From assembly GCA_023055425.1 (NCBI GenBank), contig JALGPY010000004.1:58613718-58677717 (forward strand): DNA of 64,000 nt. The letters run 5' to 3'. Under the pieces are notes generated by a model. That model had not been told where the DNA came from. It saw only the letters and a list, made by a program, of their open reading frames with translations, and did not search any database. The stretch comes from Linanthus parryae. Its lineage: Eukaryota; Streptophyta; Magnoliopsida; Ericales; Polemoniaceae. Each line of letters starts with the position of its first letter. Position 1 is the first letter of the stretch. The translations under genes and the position numbers were made by a program. Below, one piece after another: positions 11,620 to 21,913 of this stretch.

Positions 11620-14203
11620 ATGGATCCTAGACATTGCGGAGACATCTTGAGGTAACCTAGCCTAGATTACATTCTTACTCTGATTTTCGGATAATTTATC
11701 TTCGTTATCATTTACTTGTTATATGCAGACACTTGGAGAGGCAAAATGAACTCCTTCGCGATGCATCTAACTCAATGTCACATGAACTGCATAAGCTTCA
11801 GGTTTTTCATGAGCCCTTATCCGTATTTTATCTTCTTTTTTCTTCCAATTGGCTTGCTATGCAAGAAAATATGTCGAGGAATTATGTTTGTATCATGCTA
11901 TTTATATGGATGAGCAGTGTTTGTGAGAATTAGCAGTCTCTTTGTGATTTGGTCCACCATGATCCATGATTATATCTCTATTGGTTGAAGACCCGGCTCT
12001 TTTATATTAGTGCTTTCCTCATACACTCTTGATTTTATTAGTGATCTCATTGGAGCAATTTTATCTTCATAAATCATCTTAACTTACATACAATTGTATT
12101 TACAATAATATAACTAGAATGAATGGTGATAAAATTCTTGGACTGAGGAATGAACATTTCAGTATCTTTACATACGTTACTGCAGTTTGTTCATAAAACG
12201 CTTATGCTATTGCAAATTGAAATTCTCTACCCGCCTCCAGAACTGCTTGAAGATTCTGGAGATTCACCATGGGAACACTCTTCTTAAACTGCTTGAAGAT
12301 TCTTTCATACCCGCCTCCAGAACTGTACAAGAGTGCCCCTAATAAAAATTACATCAGCTAAGTGGTTCGCTTGTAAGAGTTGGAGAATTGAGAAGGTTTG
12401 GAGTAGGGACAGTTTTTTTGGGGGTCAAATAATGACTTCTATGAGTGCTAGCAGATGTCGTTTCTCATACAACTGCATATTGCCCATTCCTAAAGGCACT
12501 ACCTAAAAAGTTTGTGGGTCATCATGTATTTTATAAAGTCATAATAGAAATTGTGTATGAACTTTATGAGTAATAGTTTCTTTTTATAAACTCTGGGATA
12601 TAACATAGTTATTGTATATTTTTATGAAGTTTCATAACATAAATCGATATAAAGTTTGTAGGTCATATTATGACAAAATATAAATACAAAATGTCTCCCT
12701 TAAAATGGGTGGGACCCATACCACTCTATCTTATTATACAGATAAGCAGCGATATAATTTTATTTCAACATATATGCACAGTGCACCACATCATGATACA
12801 AGCTGCAGTTTATCTGTTTATGCTAGACTAACATCACAATCCCTGGAAGCATCTTTATTCTTAATTCTATGCAAAGTTAGGATCCTTGGCAACATGAATA
12901 TGAAGCCCTATTGCCAATCTGTAGAAGTACTGTTAGGCGTTAGCATGTGTGTGTGCTCTTATTTTCTTGGATGTGTAATAGATGTTACAATTTATCATGT
13001 CGAGTAGAAGGTTATCCTGTCTGGAACTATCGGACGGAAAAGTTTCTGTATGTTATGTTATAAGAAAAAGAAAATAAGGGTGAATATATGATTGCAGTTG
13101 CACCTTTATATTTCCAGAAATACATTTTCCGGATGTCTTTAAAATAGTTCGACAAGAGAAGAAATTGTTTTTTTTAATTATTATATTTCTGAAAATATTG
13201 TGTTTTAAAACCATGCAATGCAAATCAAGTTACTTCAATGACACATGGAAACAGATTTCTATGTCCTTTGAGCAAAACTGTTTTAACAATCTATTGCCAG
13301 AGTACATATTCTGATCTATTTTTGTGGTCAAGTGGAGCATAATACAGAACAGGTAAATATAAATATATATATTGGAATAATAAAATTTTAATTATAATAT
13401 ACATATACTATAATATAACTAGATATTGCCGGTGTCTAAAGGTACTATCTATAAAATTAGGGATGTACCATAACCTTCAAAAAAGTTGTGAAGTTCTAGG
13501 TCATGCTACAATTTTTATAGAATTTTTAAGTCATAGTGCATTTTTATAAAGATTATGTGCAATATTTCATAATTTCTAGATTCATAAATCGAATTTTTTA
13601 AAGATTGTGCGGGCCATAGTTTAATTTTCATAAAGTTGATGGTTCATATAACAATGTATATATAATGAATGTCTCCTTATAATGTGTGGGACCCACACCG
13701 CTCTATCTTATTATAAAGTTTGTGGGATGTAGTGTACTTCTATAAAGATTATGTCTGATATTTCATAATTCCTAGATTCATATGTCGTCTTATAAAGATT
13801 GTGGGTCATAGTACAACTTCTATAAGTTTATGGGTCATATTATAGCAAAACATAAAATGTCTCCTTAAAATTTGTGGGACCAAACCTCTCTATCTTATTA
13901 TATAGATAATAGAATAACATTTAAAACATATTTAAATAAAGAATTCAAAACTTATGGAATTAGCTTCTCAGTGATGTATTGTTTCATCGAGATTCAATCT
14001 AAATCACGATGTTGTTTTTTTTGTTCCTGAGCGGGGGCTCTGCAATCTTTATAAATTTATGTTCTACTTAGGGTGACGATCTGACCGATTTTGATTTGCA
14101 CATATAGGACAAATGACCCCTTACCACCTTTTTTTTGCAGTGACTTGCCCCCTTTTTTTTCATTTCATTAATGGTTTCTTCTAAATATTTCATGTGTGTT
14201 TCT

Positions 14204-14260
<57 letters not shown>

Positions 14261-16934
14261 TTCATGTGTGTATGTGCGTTGAGGTCTTAATCATCTAAGT
14301 TGAGTGTACTACCGGGAGTTCCTTATGGGTGAAGTTGGATTTTTGGTTTGGTGTGACCAGGGTCGTCTTAAGAGTTTTAGAGGTGTTATGCAAATTTCTT
14401 AAGTGGGGACAGATAGAGATTATACATAAGTATCGAGTTATATAAACATTATTATTTAAATTTTCATTCCTTGAATGAAAAATATTAATTCAATTTTATG
14501 TATGGAACTCTTTAGCATTTCGTTCTCCATTGATGGTGTAGCCAGTCCAGTAAGTTGTTCCAGTGACATGTACTTATGATCTTAAGTAAGATCATATTAA
14601 TTTTTCACCATCTCTTCTTTGTTTTTGTAAAAAATTTTTAGTTGGGTCTAGTTATAGAAAAGCTGCTTTCTCTTAAATAGTAGTCATTGATGCAAAGTAT
14701 GTACAAGGGTGCTTGCTATGTGGTCATTGGTGAAACTTCTTTTTCTGATGACCTGTAAATCCGACCGTTGCTGAAGTTTGCAATGTATTCTCTCAGGTTG
14801 AGGAGCACATGCTTAGGACAAAGCTTGCAGAAATTGTGCCTCAAGGCCAAACCACAAAGGTATAACCAACCTCTTCGGTTTTCAGATTTGTATATTAGAC
14901 TTCCAACTGTATGAAACCTGATATTGGCTATGTTTTGGACAAAAAAGTTTTGCCAGTGAGAAATGTGAACATACCTATCTTAATGCGTGTGTCTCTCCCT
15001 GAAACACGATATGTTTGTTGCATCTTCTTAAACATCTCTTCCATAGATAGAGATTACTACCTCTGTTTCGCCTGAAACTTCCCCGTTGACTTTTCTCCAC
15101 TATTCACCGGATCACTTTGACCCGGAGATTGATTTGATTAGCAAAACGATACAAGAATTTGGTAGTCTTTTCATGGTGTTGTAGAGTAAACTACAATGAA
15201 AATTACCAAAAATTGCGTTGTTTTGCAATCCAAATCACCGGGTCAAAGTGACATGGTTACTGGTGGAAAAAGTCAACTGAGAAGTTTCAGGCAGAGGTAG
15301 TATTATTTATTATGATTGCATTAAGAAATTCTAGCGGGTAAAAGACAAAAACCACCCCTTGAGTATGGGTGATATACAAAAACACCCCTAGTGTTCGGGG
15401 ATATACAAAAACCACCCCTGTCAGCGTCGGACGTTAGACAAATACCACCCTTTTGTTACAATCAGTTAGTATAGGGGTACAATATGACTTTTTATGACTA
15501 TTTTGCCCCTATTTTTATTTTTGTATTTATTGTGATTTATGTTGTTGGTGTTCTTCATCACCACCACATCAACCACCAACACACCACAAGAAACACCAAC
15601 ACCAACACCACCAGAAACACAACCACCACTAGAAACACAACCAACACCACAAAGAAACCCAGAAAAGTCTCCTCCGTCACTAAGTGGATCATCATCACCA
15701 CATTCTTCAACATCACCACCACAGCCACCACAACTACTTCTCTTCCACCATTTCAAACCCACCATCTCATACCTATCGGATCTCAATTTCTCCATTTAAA
15801 AGAACTAATCTGCCAATCCTCAAATAACTAAGACATAACAGATTTACAGACCAAAAAATGAAAAAAGTTAAGTAAAAGAAAAAGAATGATATACAGAAGA
15901 ACAGAGGGAGAAGATCAACAACAACAACAAAAGAATCAGCTGATGATTCCTCCTCGTTGCTCCCTCCAACCTTCAATTCTGAATCTCAAACAAGCCAACC
16001 TCTTCTCGCTCCTCCCGGAACCCCATCGAGAAGACTCGTCGCCTTACCTGCCGCCACCACCGTCAGATCTAAATCCTCCGCCGAGCTTCGATCGGTCTAG
16101 CTCCTCAGCGGTCCTCTCCCTCGGACCGGACGGGAGATTCATCATTCGTCGATCGTCAAACAGGTCCCGTCGGACTCCTCGAACAGATCCAAACTTGGGT
16201 ACGGTCGATTTGTTGGTTCGTCGCCGTTTGGCGTCGTTCGTCAGTTCGAACGGCCGCCGCCTCACCAGATCGAGAAAGAGACGGGAGATAGAGATAGGCA
16301 GGGACCGGTTGATGTGAAGAACGATGTTCCGATGAGGAGCTTCAAGGATTTGTCGCCGGAATCCAACATCACCACAGATTTGGTGGCGGTGGTGGTCGTT
16401 TTGTTTCTCCCAACCCTCTCTCGCGATGACTTCTTGTTGGTTCAGAGAAATGAAGAACTGTGAAGTGAAGAAATGAAGAACAGTAAGGGAAAGAAAAGAG
16501 AGAAGAAGGAGAGAAAGAATTAGGCCAAGATGGTGGCTAGGGTTTTTTTAACAGATGGGGAGAGGATGAGGAGGGAGGGAGAGAGACACGAAGTCTAGGT
16601 GGAGAGGAAATGAGAAGTTGTGAGGAAGAAGTAGTATTTATATGTTGTAATTATGAATCAACATTAGGGATAGTTTTGTCTTTTCAGCTCATCCGTTAGA
16701 TCCGTCAGTTCGCAGGGGTGGTTTTTGTATATCCCCGAACACTAGGGTTGTTTTTGTATATCACCCATACTCAAGGGATGGTTTTTGTCTTTTACCCAAT
16801 TCTAGCAGGTTCTTAACAGTTTCGACATCCCTATCTATTTGCAGATTCTAGGAGACAGTATTACTGCTTCCGGTCAGGGCAGCAATGCTGACTCTAACGC
16901 ATTGATTACTACTCCAAAAAGCAGCGCACCATAG
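11620..16934 (+). CDS. Small coiled-coil protein (85 aa), four coding exons
   Basis: Spliced gene assembled by eye. Coding exons are 11620-11651 (ATG; exon begins at 11614 after an AG acceptor), 11729-11801, 14797-14859 and 16845-16934 (stop TAG). Every intron has GT...AG ends, and the frame is kept: 32+73, 63 and 90 nt give 85 codons plus stop. The protein starts MDPRHCGDIL. It has a charged helical middle, about residues 11-50, with the segment MSHELHKLQVEEHMLR, strongly predicted coiled coil. The tail is Ser/Thr/Gly-rich and ends KSSAP. No membrane segment or signal peptide is seen. I do not recognise a family with a known function; the regular exons and clean splice sites argue for a real conserved plant gene. 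Introns hold several transposons, including a Mutator-like element 47 bp before the last exon. Confidence 0.75.
12473..12742 (-). mobile_element. Degenerate small Helitron (intronic)
   Basis: On the minus strand it starts TCTGTATAATAAGATAGAG after an A and ends GTGCCTTTAGGAATGGGCAATATGCAG, where CTAG would be expected. Shares both ends and the motif GTGGGACCCA with the element at 13419-13906. Lies in intron 3 of the coiled-coil gene. Confidence 0.5.
13419..13906 (-). mobile_element. Small non-autonomous Helitron (intronic)
   Basis: On the minus strand it begins TCTATATAATAAGATAG after an A and ends ...GGCAATATCTAG before a T, satisfying the Helitron rules. The 3' hairpin is decayed (GTACCTTTAGACAC); comparison with the sister copy implies an original GTGCC-TTTA-GGCAC stem. 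An inner copy of the 5' end at about 13690-13720 suggests an insertion or internal duplication. Non-coding, 488 bp. Confidence 0.65.
14205..14254. repeat. (TA)n microsatellite
   Basis: About 46 bp of pure alternating AT in intron 3 of the coiled-coil gene. Confidence 0.95.
15057..15300. mobile_element. Stowaway-like MITE copy 1
   Basis: A 244-bp near-perfect inverted repeat. The left end CTACCTCTGTTTCGCCTGAA pairs with the right end, and TA dinucleotides flank both sides (15055-15056 and 15301-15302). The arms carry CGGATCACTTTGACCCGG and its complement, with GGTGTTGTAG near the centre. It lies in intron 4 of the coiled-coil gene. Related copies are at 20975-21235 and 23667-23925, with an interrupted one at 21479-21778. 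Confidence 0.8.
15336..16797. mobile_element. Mutator-like element, possible Pack-MULE
   Basis: A 1462-bp element with terminal inverted repeats of about 85-90 bp: 15336 onward starts GGGTAAAAGACAAAAACC and the right end is its complement, with only a few mismatches. It is flanked by the 9-bp direct repeat AATTCTAGC (15327-15335 and 16798-16806), the Mutator target size. Each terminal repeat contains three copies of an AAAAACCACCCCT-like motif. The interior has no transposase. Instead it has GC-rich, coding-like sequence (about 15950-16400) unlike the AT-rich surroundings, suggesting a captured host gene piece. It sits in the last intron of the coiled-coil gene. Confidence 0.8.
15886..16317 (+). 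other. Open frame inside the Mutator-like element
   Basis: A 143-codon frame, Pro/Ser/Arg-rich, containing SSSAVLSLGPDGRFIIRRS. The base composition rises sharply here compared with the flanks, consistent with a piece of a host exon carried by the element. No family was recognised. It could also be fortuitous; no initiation context or splice signals support it as a gene. Confidence 0.25.
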
Positions 16935-17282
16935 ATGATGCTGATTGTAAGCTCTGCCAACTGTTAATTTTGTTAATATGGAGCCTCGGATTGAGCTTCT
17001 TTCTCGTATTAGTGTTCTTCAGTAAAATAGATGTTTAGTACTTCGCAGTCCCCAGTTCTCATGTAGTTATTGAAGGCTCTTAATACTATTTTATGGATTT
17101 TAGTTGTCTGATCTTCTTTCATAAATCATGAAGTTGAAAAAATTATTTTCTTGTAGTCGATATGTATTAAATTCTTGGGCCACTTTTTGGTAGTAGAAAG
17201 ATTAAAATCTAAATAGCTACTTGATTAGTTTTTATTACAATTAACAACTTCAGATAATGAAATCCTAAATTAACATTCTAAA

Positions 17283-17351
17283 CAGGAATCGAACCCTGTA
17301 CCATCTTGCAGAGGTTTTGAATGTTCTACCACTCTGATGTAGCACCCATTT
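17283..17351 (-). other. tRNA-like sequence (tRNA relic or SINE head)
   Basis: The minus strand has a D-arm-like ATCAGAGTGGTAGAAC, then a T-arm ACAGGGTTCGATTCCTGT with a perfect 5-bp stem and a consensus B box. The acceptor stem does not close: GGGTGCT has no partner after the T-arm. It is therefore a relic tRNA or the head of a tRNA-derived SINE rather than a working tRNA gene. It lies between the coiled-coil gene and the UGDH pair. Confidence 0.4.
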
Positions 17352-17822
17352 GCAACAATATGAATAGTTAGTCTAATTCAATATTCAGAAGTACACTGCC
17401 CTGTGCTCATATATGAGCCGAGTAATAAACCCTTCAATCTATAAATTTCGTTCCCAAAACCTTAAGATACACAATGAACACAACCATGCAACATCATTTG
17501 GTTTCTTTGGGATGAAAGTTCTCTCAAAAGATCAGGAAAGCAATAAGATGCTGATGGAAACGTGTCCTTGTCCATGCCAGATATCTGAAATTTATCTGAA
17601 CAATTTGATCACTGGCAGGATAAAAGATTTCTGAAGAAACAAATTGAAACTTAAGCATTAAACTAGCAAAAACAATTCTGTAATCTCAAAGTCTATTCAG
17701 AGAAACAGACCCAAGCTTCCAACACAGAACAACCTTTTCAGGTCTTATTCCTTCACGTCGACAACTTTATTAAAAACATACATGATAAAGGAACACGAAG
17801 CTCATCAAACTTTGCTCCAATC

Positions 17823-19265
17823 TTATGCAACAGAATGCACGCCCTTGACCCACGAATCCAACGGTTTCCCAATCGAGTACACCACAAACCCTATCTCCCT
17901 CAGCTTCTCAACATCCAAAACATTTCTTCCATCAAACACAAATGCAGGCTTCTTCATCCTTTCAAAAATCCTCTTGTAATCCAGATTCCTGAACTCATCC
18001 CACTCAGTGAGAACACAAAGCCCATGAGCTCCTTTAGCGGCCTCATAGGCATCCCATGCAACAGTCACTTGGCTCACCGTCGAGGGACTTAGCGGCTGGA
18101 GATGGATGGGATGGTCCCAATCATATTTATTCCCAGACAAATCTTTCAATACTTGATCTTTCATCACCTGAGGATCGTATATGCTCAAGGAGGCTTTATC
18201 CCCTAAAAGCCCCTTGCAGAAATCAACCGCCGGAGTCTCCCTCGTGTCGCCGGTGTCTTTTTTAAACGCGAAACCAAGAATAGCAATCTTTTTACCCGAC
18301 ACGGTGTTGAACATGGAAGACACGACCCGGCTCACAAACCGGCTCTTCTGGTAGTCGTTCACTTTTATGACTTGCTTCCAATAGTTCCCAACTTCAAATA
18401 AGCCATTGCACTCGCAGACATAGATCAGATTGAGAATGTCCTTCTGGAAACACGATCCTCCAAACCCAACACTTGCATTCAAAAACTTGGCGCCAATTCT
18501 GGTGTCCTTACCGATGGCGTTCGCGACCTGCGACACGTCAGCACCCGTCGCCTCGCAGAGTGCTGACATGGCGTTGATGGATGAAATTCTCTGCGCCAGG
18601 AAGGCATTTGCTGCTAGCTTTGACAGCTCAGCTGACCATAGATTAGTGCAGAGTATCCTTTCCTCGGGTACCCAGTGGGCATAAACGTCTTTTAACGCTT
18701 CAACCGAGCTTTTGACCTTCCGAATCCTCCCTTCCGCCGATAAGAACCCTGTCGGGACTAAAAAGGTCGCGGATCGCCGTCCCTTCAGCGAGGAACTCTG
18801 GGTTTGAGAGTATTTGGAACTTCACACCGTTGCTATTGTGCTGTAAGATCTTCTCTATGGCCTCGGCTGTTTTCACCGGGACCGTTGATTTCTCGACGAC
18901 GATCTTGTCCGATCGCGACACGTCAGCGATCATCCTCGCCGCGCTCTCCCAGTAGGTCAAGTCGGCGGCTTTTCCCGCGCCAAGACCCTGCATTTTAGTC
19001 GGGGTGTTGACCGAGACAAATATAATTTCTGCCTCCGAAACCTGTTTTTCAACTTCGGTGCTGAAAAAGAGGTTTTTACCTCTGCATTGTTTCACGATTT
19101 CTTCGAGACCGGCTCGTAGATTGGCAAGTGGTCAGAGTTCCAAGCTTTGATACGAGTTATTGAAATGTCGACAACTGCAACTTCGATTGAAGGGCACTTT
19201 AGGGCAATCACTGCCATGGTTGGTCCTCCAACATATCCAGCTCCAATGCAGCAAATCTTCATCAT
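17823..19265 (-). pseudogene. UDP-glucose 6-dehydrogenase copy, two frameshifts
   Basis: Second UGDH of the tandem pair, intronless in the coding part like its neighbour. It starts [16 protein letters not shown] at 19265 with the NAD-binding GxGxxG motif. The frame is lost near 19110 by a missing base (GAGCCGGTCTCG where the neighbour has one more G) and resumes in a different frame for about 130 codons (18700-19095). It is lost again near 18708 by an extra base, and then runs open to the stop at 17823, including the catalytic-cysteine motif [10 protein letters not shown]. Apart from these two 1-bp changes the protein is full length and well conserved. It is either a very young pseudogene or an intact gene with two sequencing errors; the sequence alone cannot decide. 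Confidence 0.8.
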
Positions 19266-19365
19266 CTTCTTCTCCTTGGACTGTTTTTTCTCTTTTAATG
19301 CCGTGACACAAGAAAGGGAAGTTTGGGGTTTTAGGGATGGTTTTTTTTATCAGATTTCATGAGTC

Positions 19366-19373
19366 AATATATA
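19366..19373 (-). promoter_or_regulatory. Possible TATA box of the frameshifted UGDH copy
   Basis: The minus strand reads CACTATATATTGACTC about 100 bp upstream of the start codon at 19265, a suitable TATA position for a short leader. No experimental support. Confidence 0.4.
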
Positions 19374-19379
19374 GTGGTT

Positions 19380-20974
19380 TTTGTTTGAGGTAAAGACAAA
19401 ATTAAGAACCTGTGTTTTACATTCTCAACAATAACTTTGGGGACATGGAAAAGTGTCCAAATTAATTGATACTACCTAGAAGAAATATTAATAGATTTGA
19501 GTGCATGGTTACTAGATTAATAGTCTTCCTTTACTTGGTGATGTTTATGGAAAGTTATCATTTGAGTGCATGACTTTGAAATTTTGAAGTCCCTGAAATT
19601 TCTGTAGCTTATGTTAGAAGAGTGAAGCTTGGAAATAGTTATATGCCTATGAAGCATGTACACTACAGGGACATACCAAAATATGTGTCACACACTTCAT
19701 CTATACGTCCAAATACTTTACTCTATTAATGGATAATTTGGGAAAAGCGCAGCAATAATGGAAAAAAAAATGCTAACTCCATCAACGTGTCCATAGATCC
19801 ATATGTTACCAGATACTAACGTACTTCTATATTAACCCTAGAAAAAACCAAATGCCTCTCAATGGTACCCGGGATGGTGCTCGAACTTTCAGGAAGCCAA
19901 TGACTCATGTTTGAGCCCTCCAACTTGCGCATTACACCTTTTTTTTTCTTCGTTTTTTAGGGGAAAAACTGCTGCACCTTTAATGTATTTAAACTTCGAT
20001 AGGTAATGACAGAATCAGATTCTATTGCAATTTCTTCCGTAGCTGTAAAGGAAAAATGCCCTAGAGAAATAGCCATTCCTTGTTCGATGGCACATGAGAA
20101 CATAAACATAGAGAACCAATAAAAAATCAATGTGACAGTGCACGAAAGCATGATCATCGGGGACATTTTAATTGTGATTTAACATTCATATTCTCTTGCC
20201 TGGCTTATTAGGGTAGAAGATAATATTGGCATTTAACTTAACCATCACTATCATCGACATACAAAAAGTATTTGCCTAATGTCGATTGTTTCGTGAGAAA
20301 AATTCTTATGTTTGGCCTTATTACAAGCTCTCATGTAATGTAACATTAAAATTAGTAATGTTTAGGTGTAAACATATTTTTTCCAGGGCTTTTTTCATGA
20401 AGGACTATACAAAGACGTTATCACCTGACCTCTGTCATGAATCCGGTGATTGAGATCCATCTTGACAAACTTAATAATGTCACACAATTATTTGAATGAA
20501 GAAGTTCTTGGATTTTTGTTGGATTTTCTCAACTCTGGTTAGCGAGTCTGTCAAAATTTCCACATCGGAGTAGCCCATCTGATCTTTGTTGTCAGAGTTG
20601 AGTTTTCTTTCCTGGTTGCTATCCGTATTTTCGTTTAATTTGTTTTCCGCGATTAGGTATAATTTGATAGCGATGTTCCTGAGTTGTCCTTTTAAATGGA
20701 ACCATACCAGCAATGCTGTTGAAGGCAGACACACTTCCACTGACAAACCCTGTGTCAACTCGGTGGGAAGACCCAGTCATTTTGAAGACCAGTCATTGAG
20801 ATTATGGTCCCTGGTCAGGTCAGAAATTTTGACAAAACATGTCCAACTTAACCGTTCTCGCATAGTGGTTTGGTAAAACTTCAAAATTAGGTTGTTAGAA
20901 CTTAGAATCCTTATCACTCGACTTTGCAAGTCTATTGATCTGACTAAATGAGAAGTATCATCTCGAGGTTGGAA
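19380..20974. other. Spacer between the two UGDH copies, no gene established
   Basis: Mostly AT-rich non-coding DNA. A weak tRNA-like motif with an adjacent T run lies at about 19845-19965 (minus strand). A 92-codon minus-strand frame at 20480-20758 has a fairly protein-like, hydrophilic C-terminal half, but no partner exons or family match were seen, so it is not called a gene. Confidence 0.4.
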
Positions 20975-21235
20975 CTACTCCTCTGTTCTCTCTCTCTCCC
21001 CAGTTTGACTTTGTAATCCGTAACTGGATCACTTTGATCCTGTGATTTGGATAGCAAAATTATGTAATTTTTTTGATAATTATTTTATGGTGTTGTAGGA
21101 TAATATTACTCAACAACACTATACTAATATTATCAAATTATTGCATCTTCTTACTAATCAAAGTACCGGTCAAAGTGACTCATTGAATAGTGGTAAAAGT
21201 CAAACGGGGAGAAAGAGAGAGAACGGAGGTAATAG
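20975..21235. mobile_element. Stowaway-like MITE copy 2
   Basis: Inverted repeat with ends CTACTCCTCTGTTCTCTC and its complement AGAGAGAACGGAGGTAATAG. It contains the family core GGATCACTTTGATCC and GGTGTTGTAG. Sits downstream of the intact UGDH gene, between the two copies. Confidence 0.75.
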
Positions 21236-21478
21236 ATTGAGAAGAGGAAATTGCTACGAGGGTTTTGACCCCAGCACTTGCTGAAGAGGGTTATAATGAC
21301 CATTAACTTCGCCAAGGACATATTCCTTAGTAGATTTTGTCCGAGGAGTCATAGACTGCCTGGTTTGATTCAAATCATGAAAGACAAAGCACTTGAAACA
21401 TGATGCAGAAAAGTTACATTATTGCGATGTAATATAAAGAGAATTTCGTTGAAAAGTATTGCAAGTGACATACTTGGT

Positions 21479-21778
21479 CTGTTTCTTCTGAACTGTCCTT
21501 TAAACTTTTTAATTTGTTATTGGGTCACTTTGACTCGGGAATTTAGATAGCGGGCCTGTTTGGATTAGAGGGTTTTGGGGTTAACCCTACCCCACCTGTG
21601 TTTGGAGTAAATGATTGGGTTATTCTCTACAAAAGTTTAGATTTTGGTTATTCCCGTCTCTCAAAAAAGTTGGGTTACGGTTATAGTTAACCAAACTCCT
21701 CAATCCAAACAAGCCCAGCAAAACGATATAATTTTTTGACAATTTTTTTATAGTACTATAGAGAAGAAACAGAGACAG
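21479..21778. mobile_element. Stowaway-like MITE copy 3, interrupted
   Basis: Left part (about 21479-21551) has CTGTTTCTTCTG and GGGTCACTTTGACTCGGG; right part (21717-21778) has AGCAAAACGATATAATTTTTTGAC and ends AAGAAACAGAGACAG. The two halves belong to the same family as copies 1 and 2 and are separated by another MITE at 21552-21716. Confidence 0.6.
21552..21716. mobile_element. 165-bp MITE nested in another MITE
   Basis: Starts GGGCCTGTTTGGATT and ends with the complement CAATCCAAACAAGCCC. The 3-bp repeat AGC flanks both sides (21549-21551 and 21717-21719), a PIF/Harbinger-size target duplication. It is inserted in the older MITE copy 3, so the order of insertion is clear. Confidence 0.8.
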
Positions 21779-21913
21779 TATATTGCAACGTATAAAAGCA
21801 AGTGAACAAGCAAAGATTTACATTATTTAAGGTGAATTCCGATACCAGGAAAAAAGAAAAACATTCACCATCATCAATGAAAAAAGTTTCTATGTAAATT
21901 TATCTGTCTTGAG

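Noticed and set aside
20480..20758. 92-codon minus-strand frame between the UGDH copies
   Set aside because: The C-terminal half looks somewhat protein-like, but there is no start context, no exon partners and no recognised family; kept only as a remark on the spacer.
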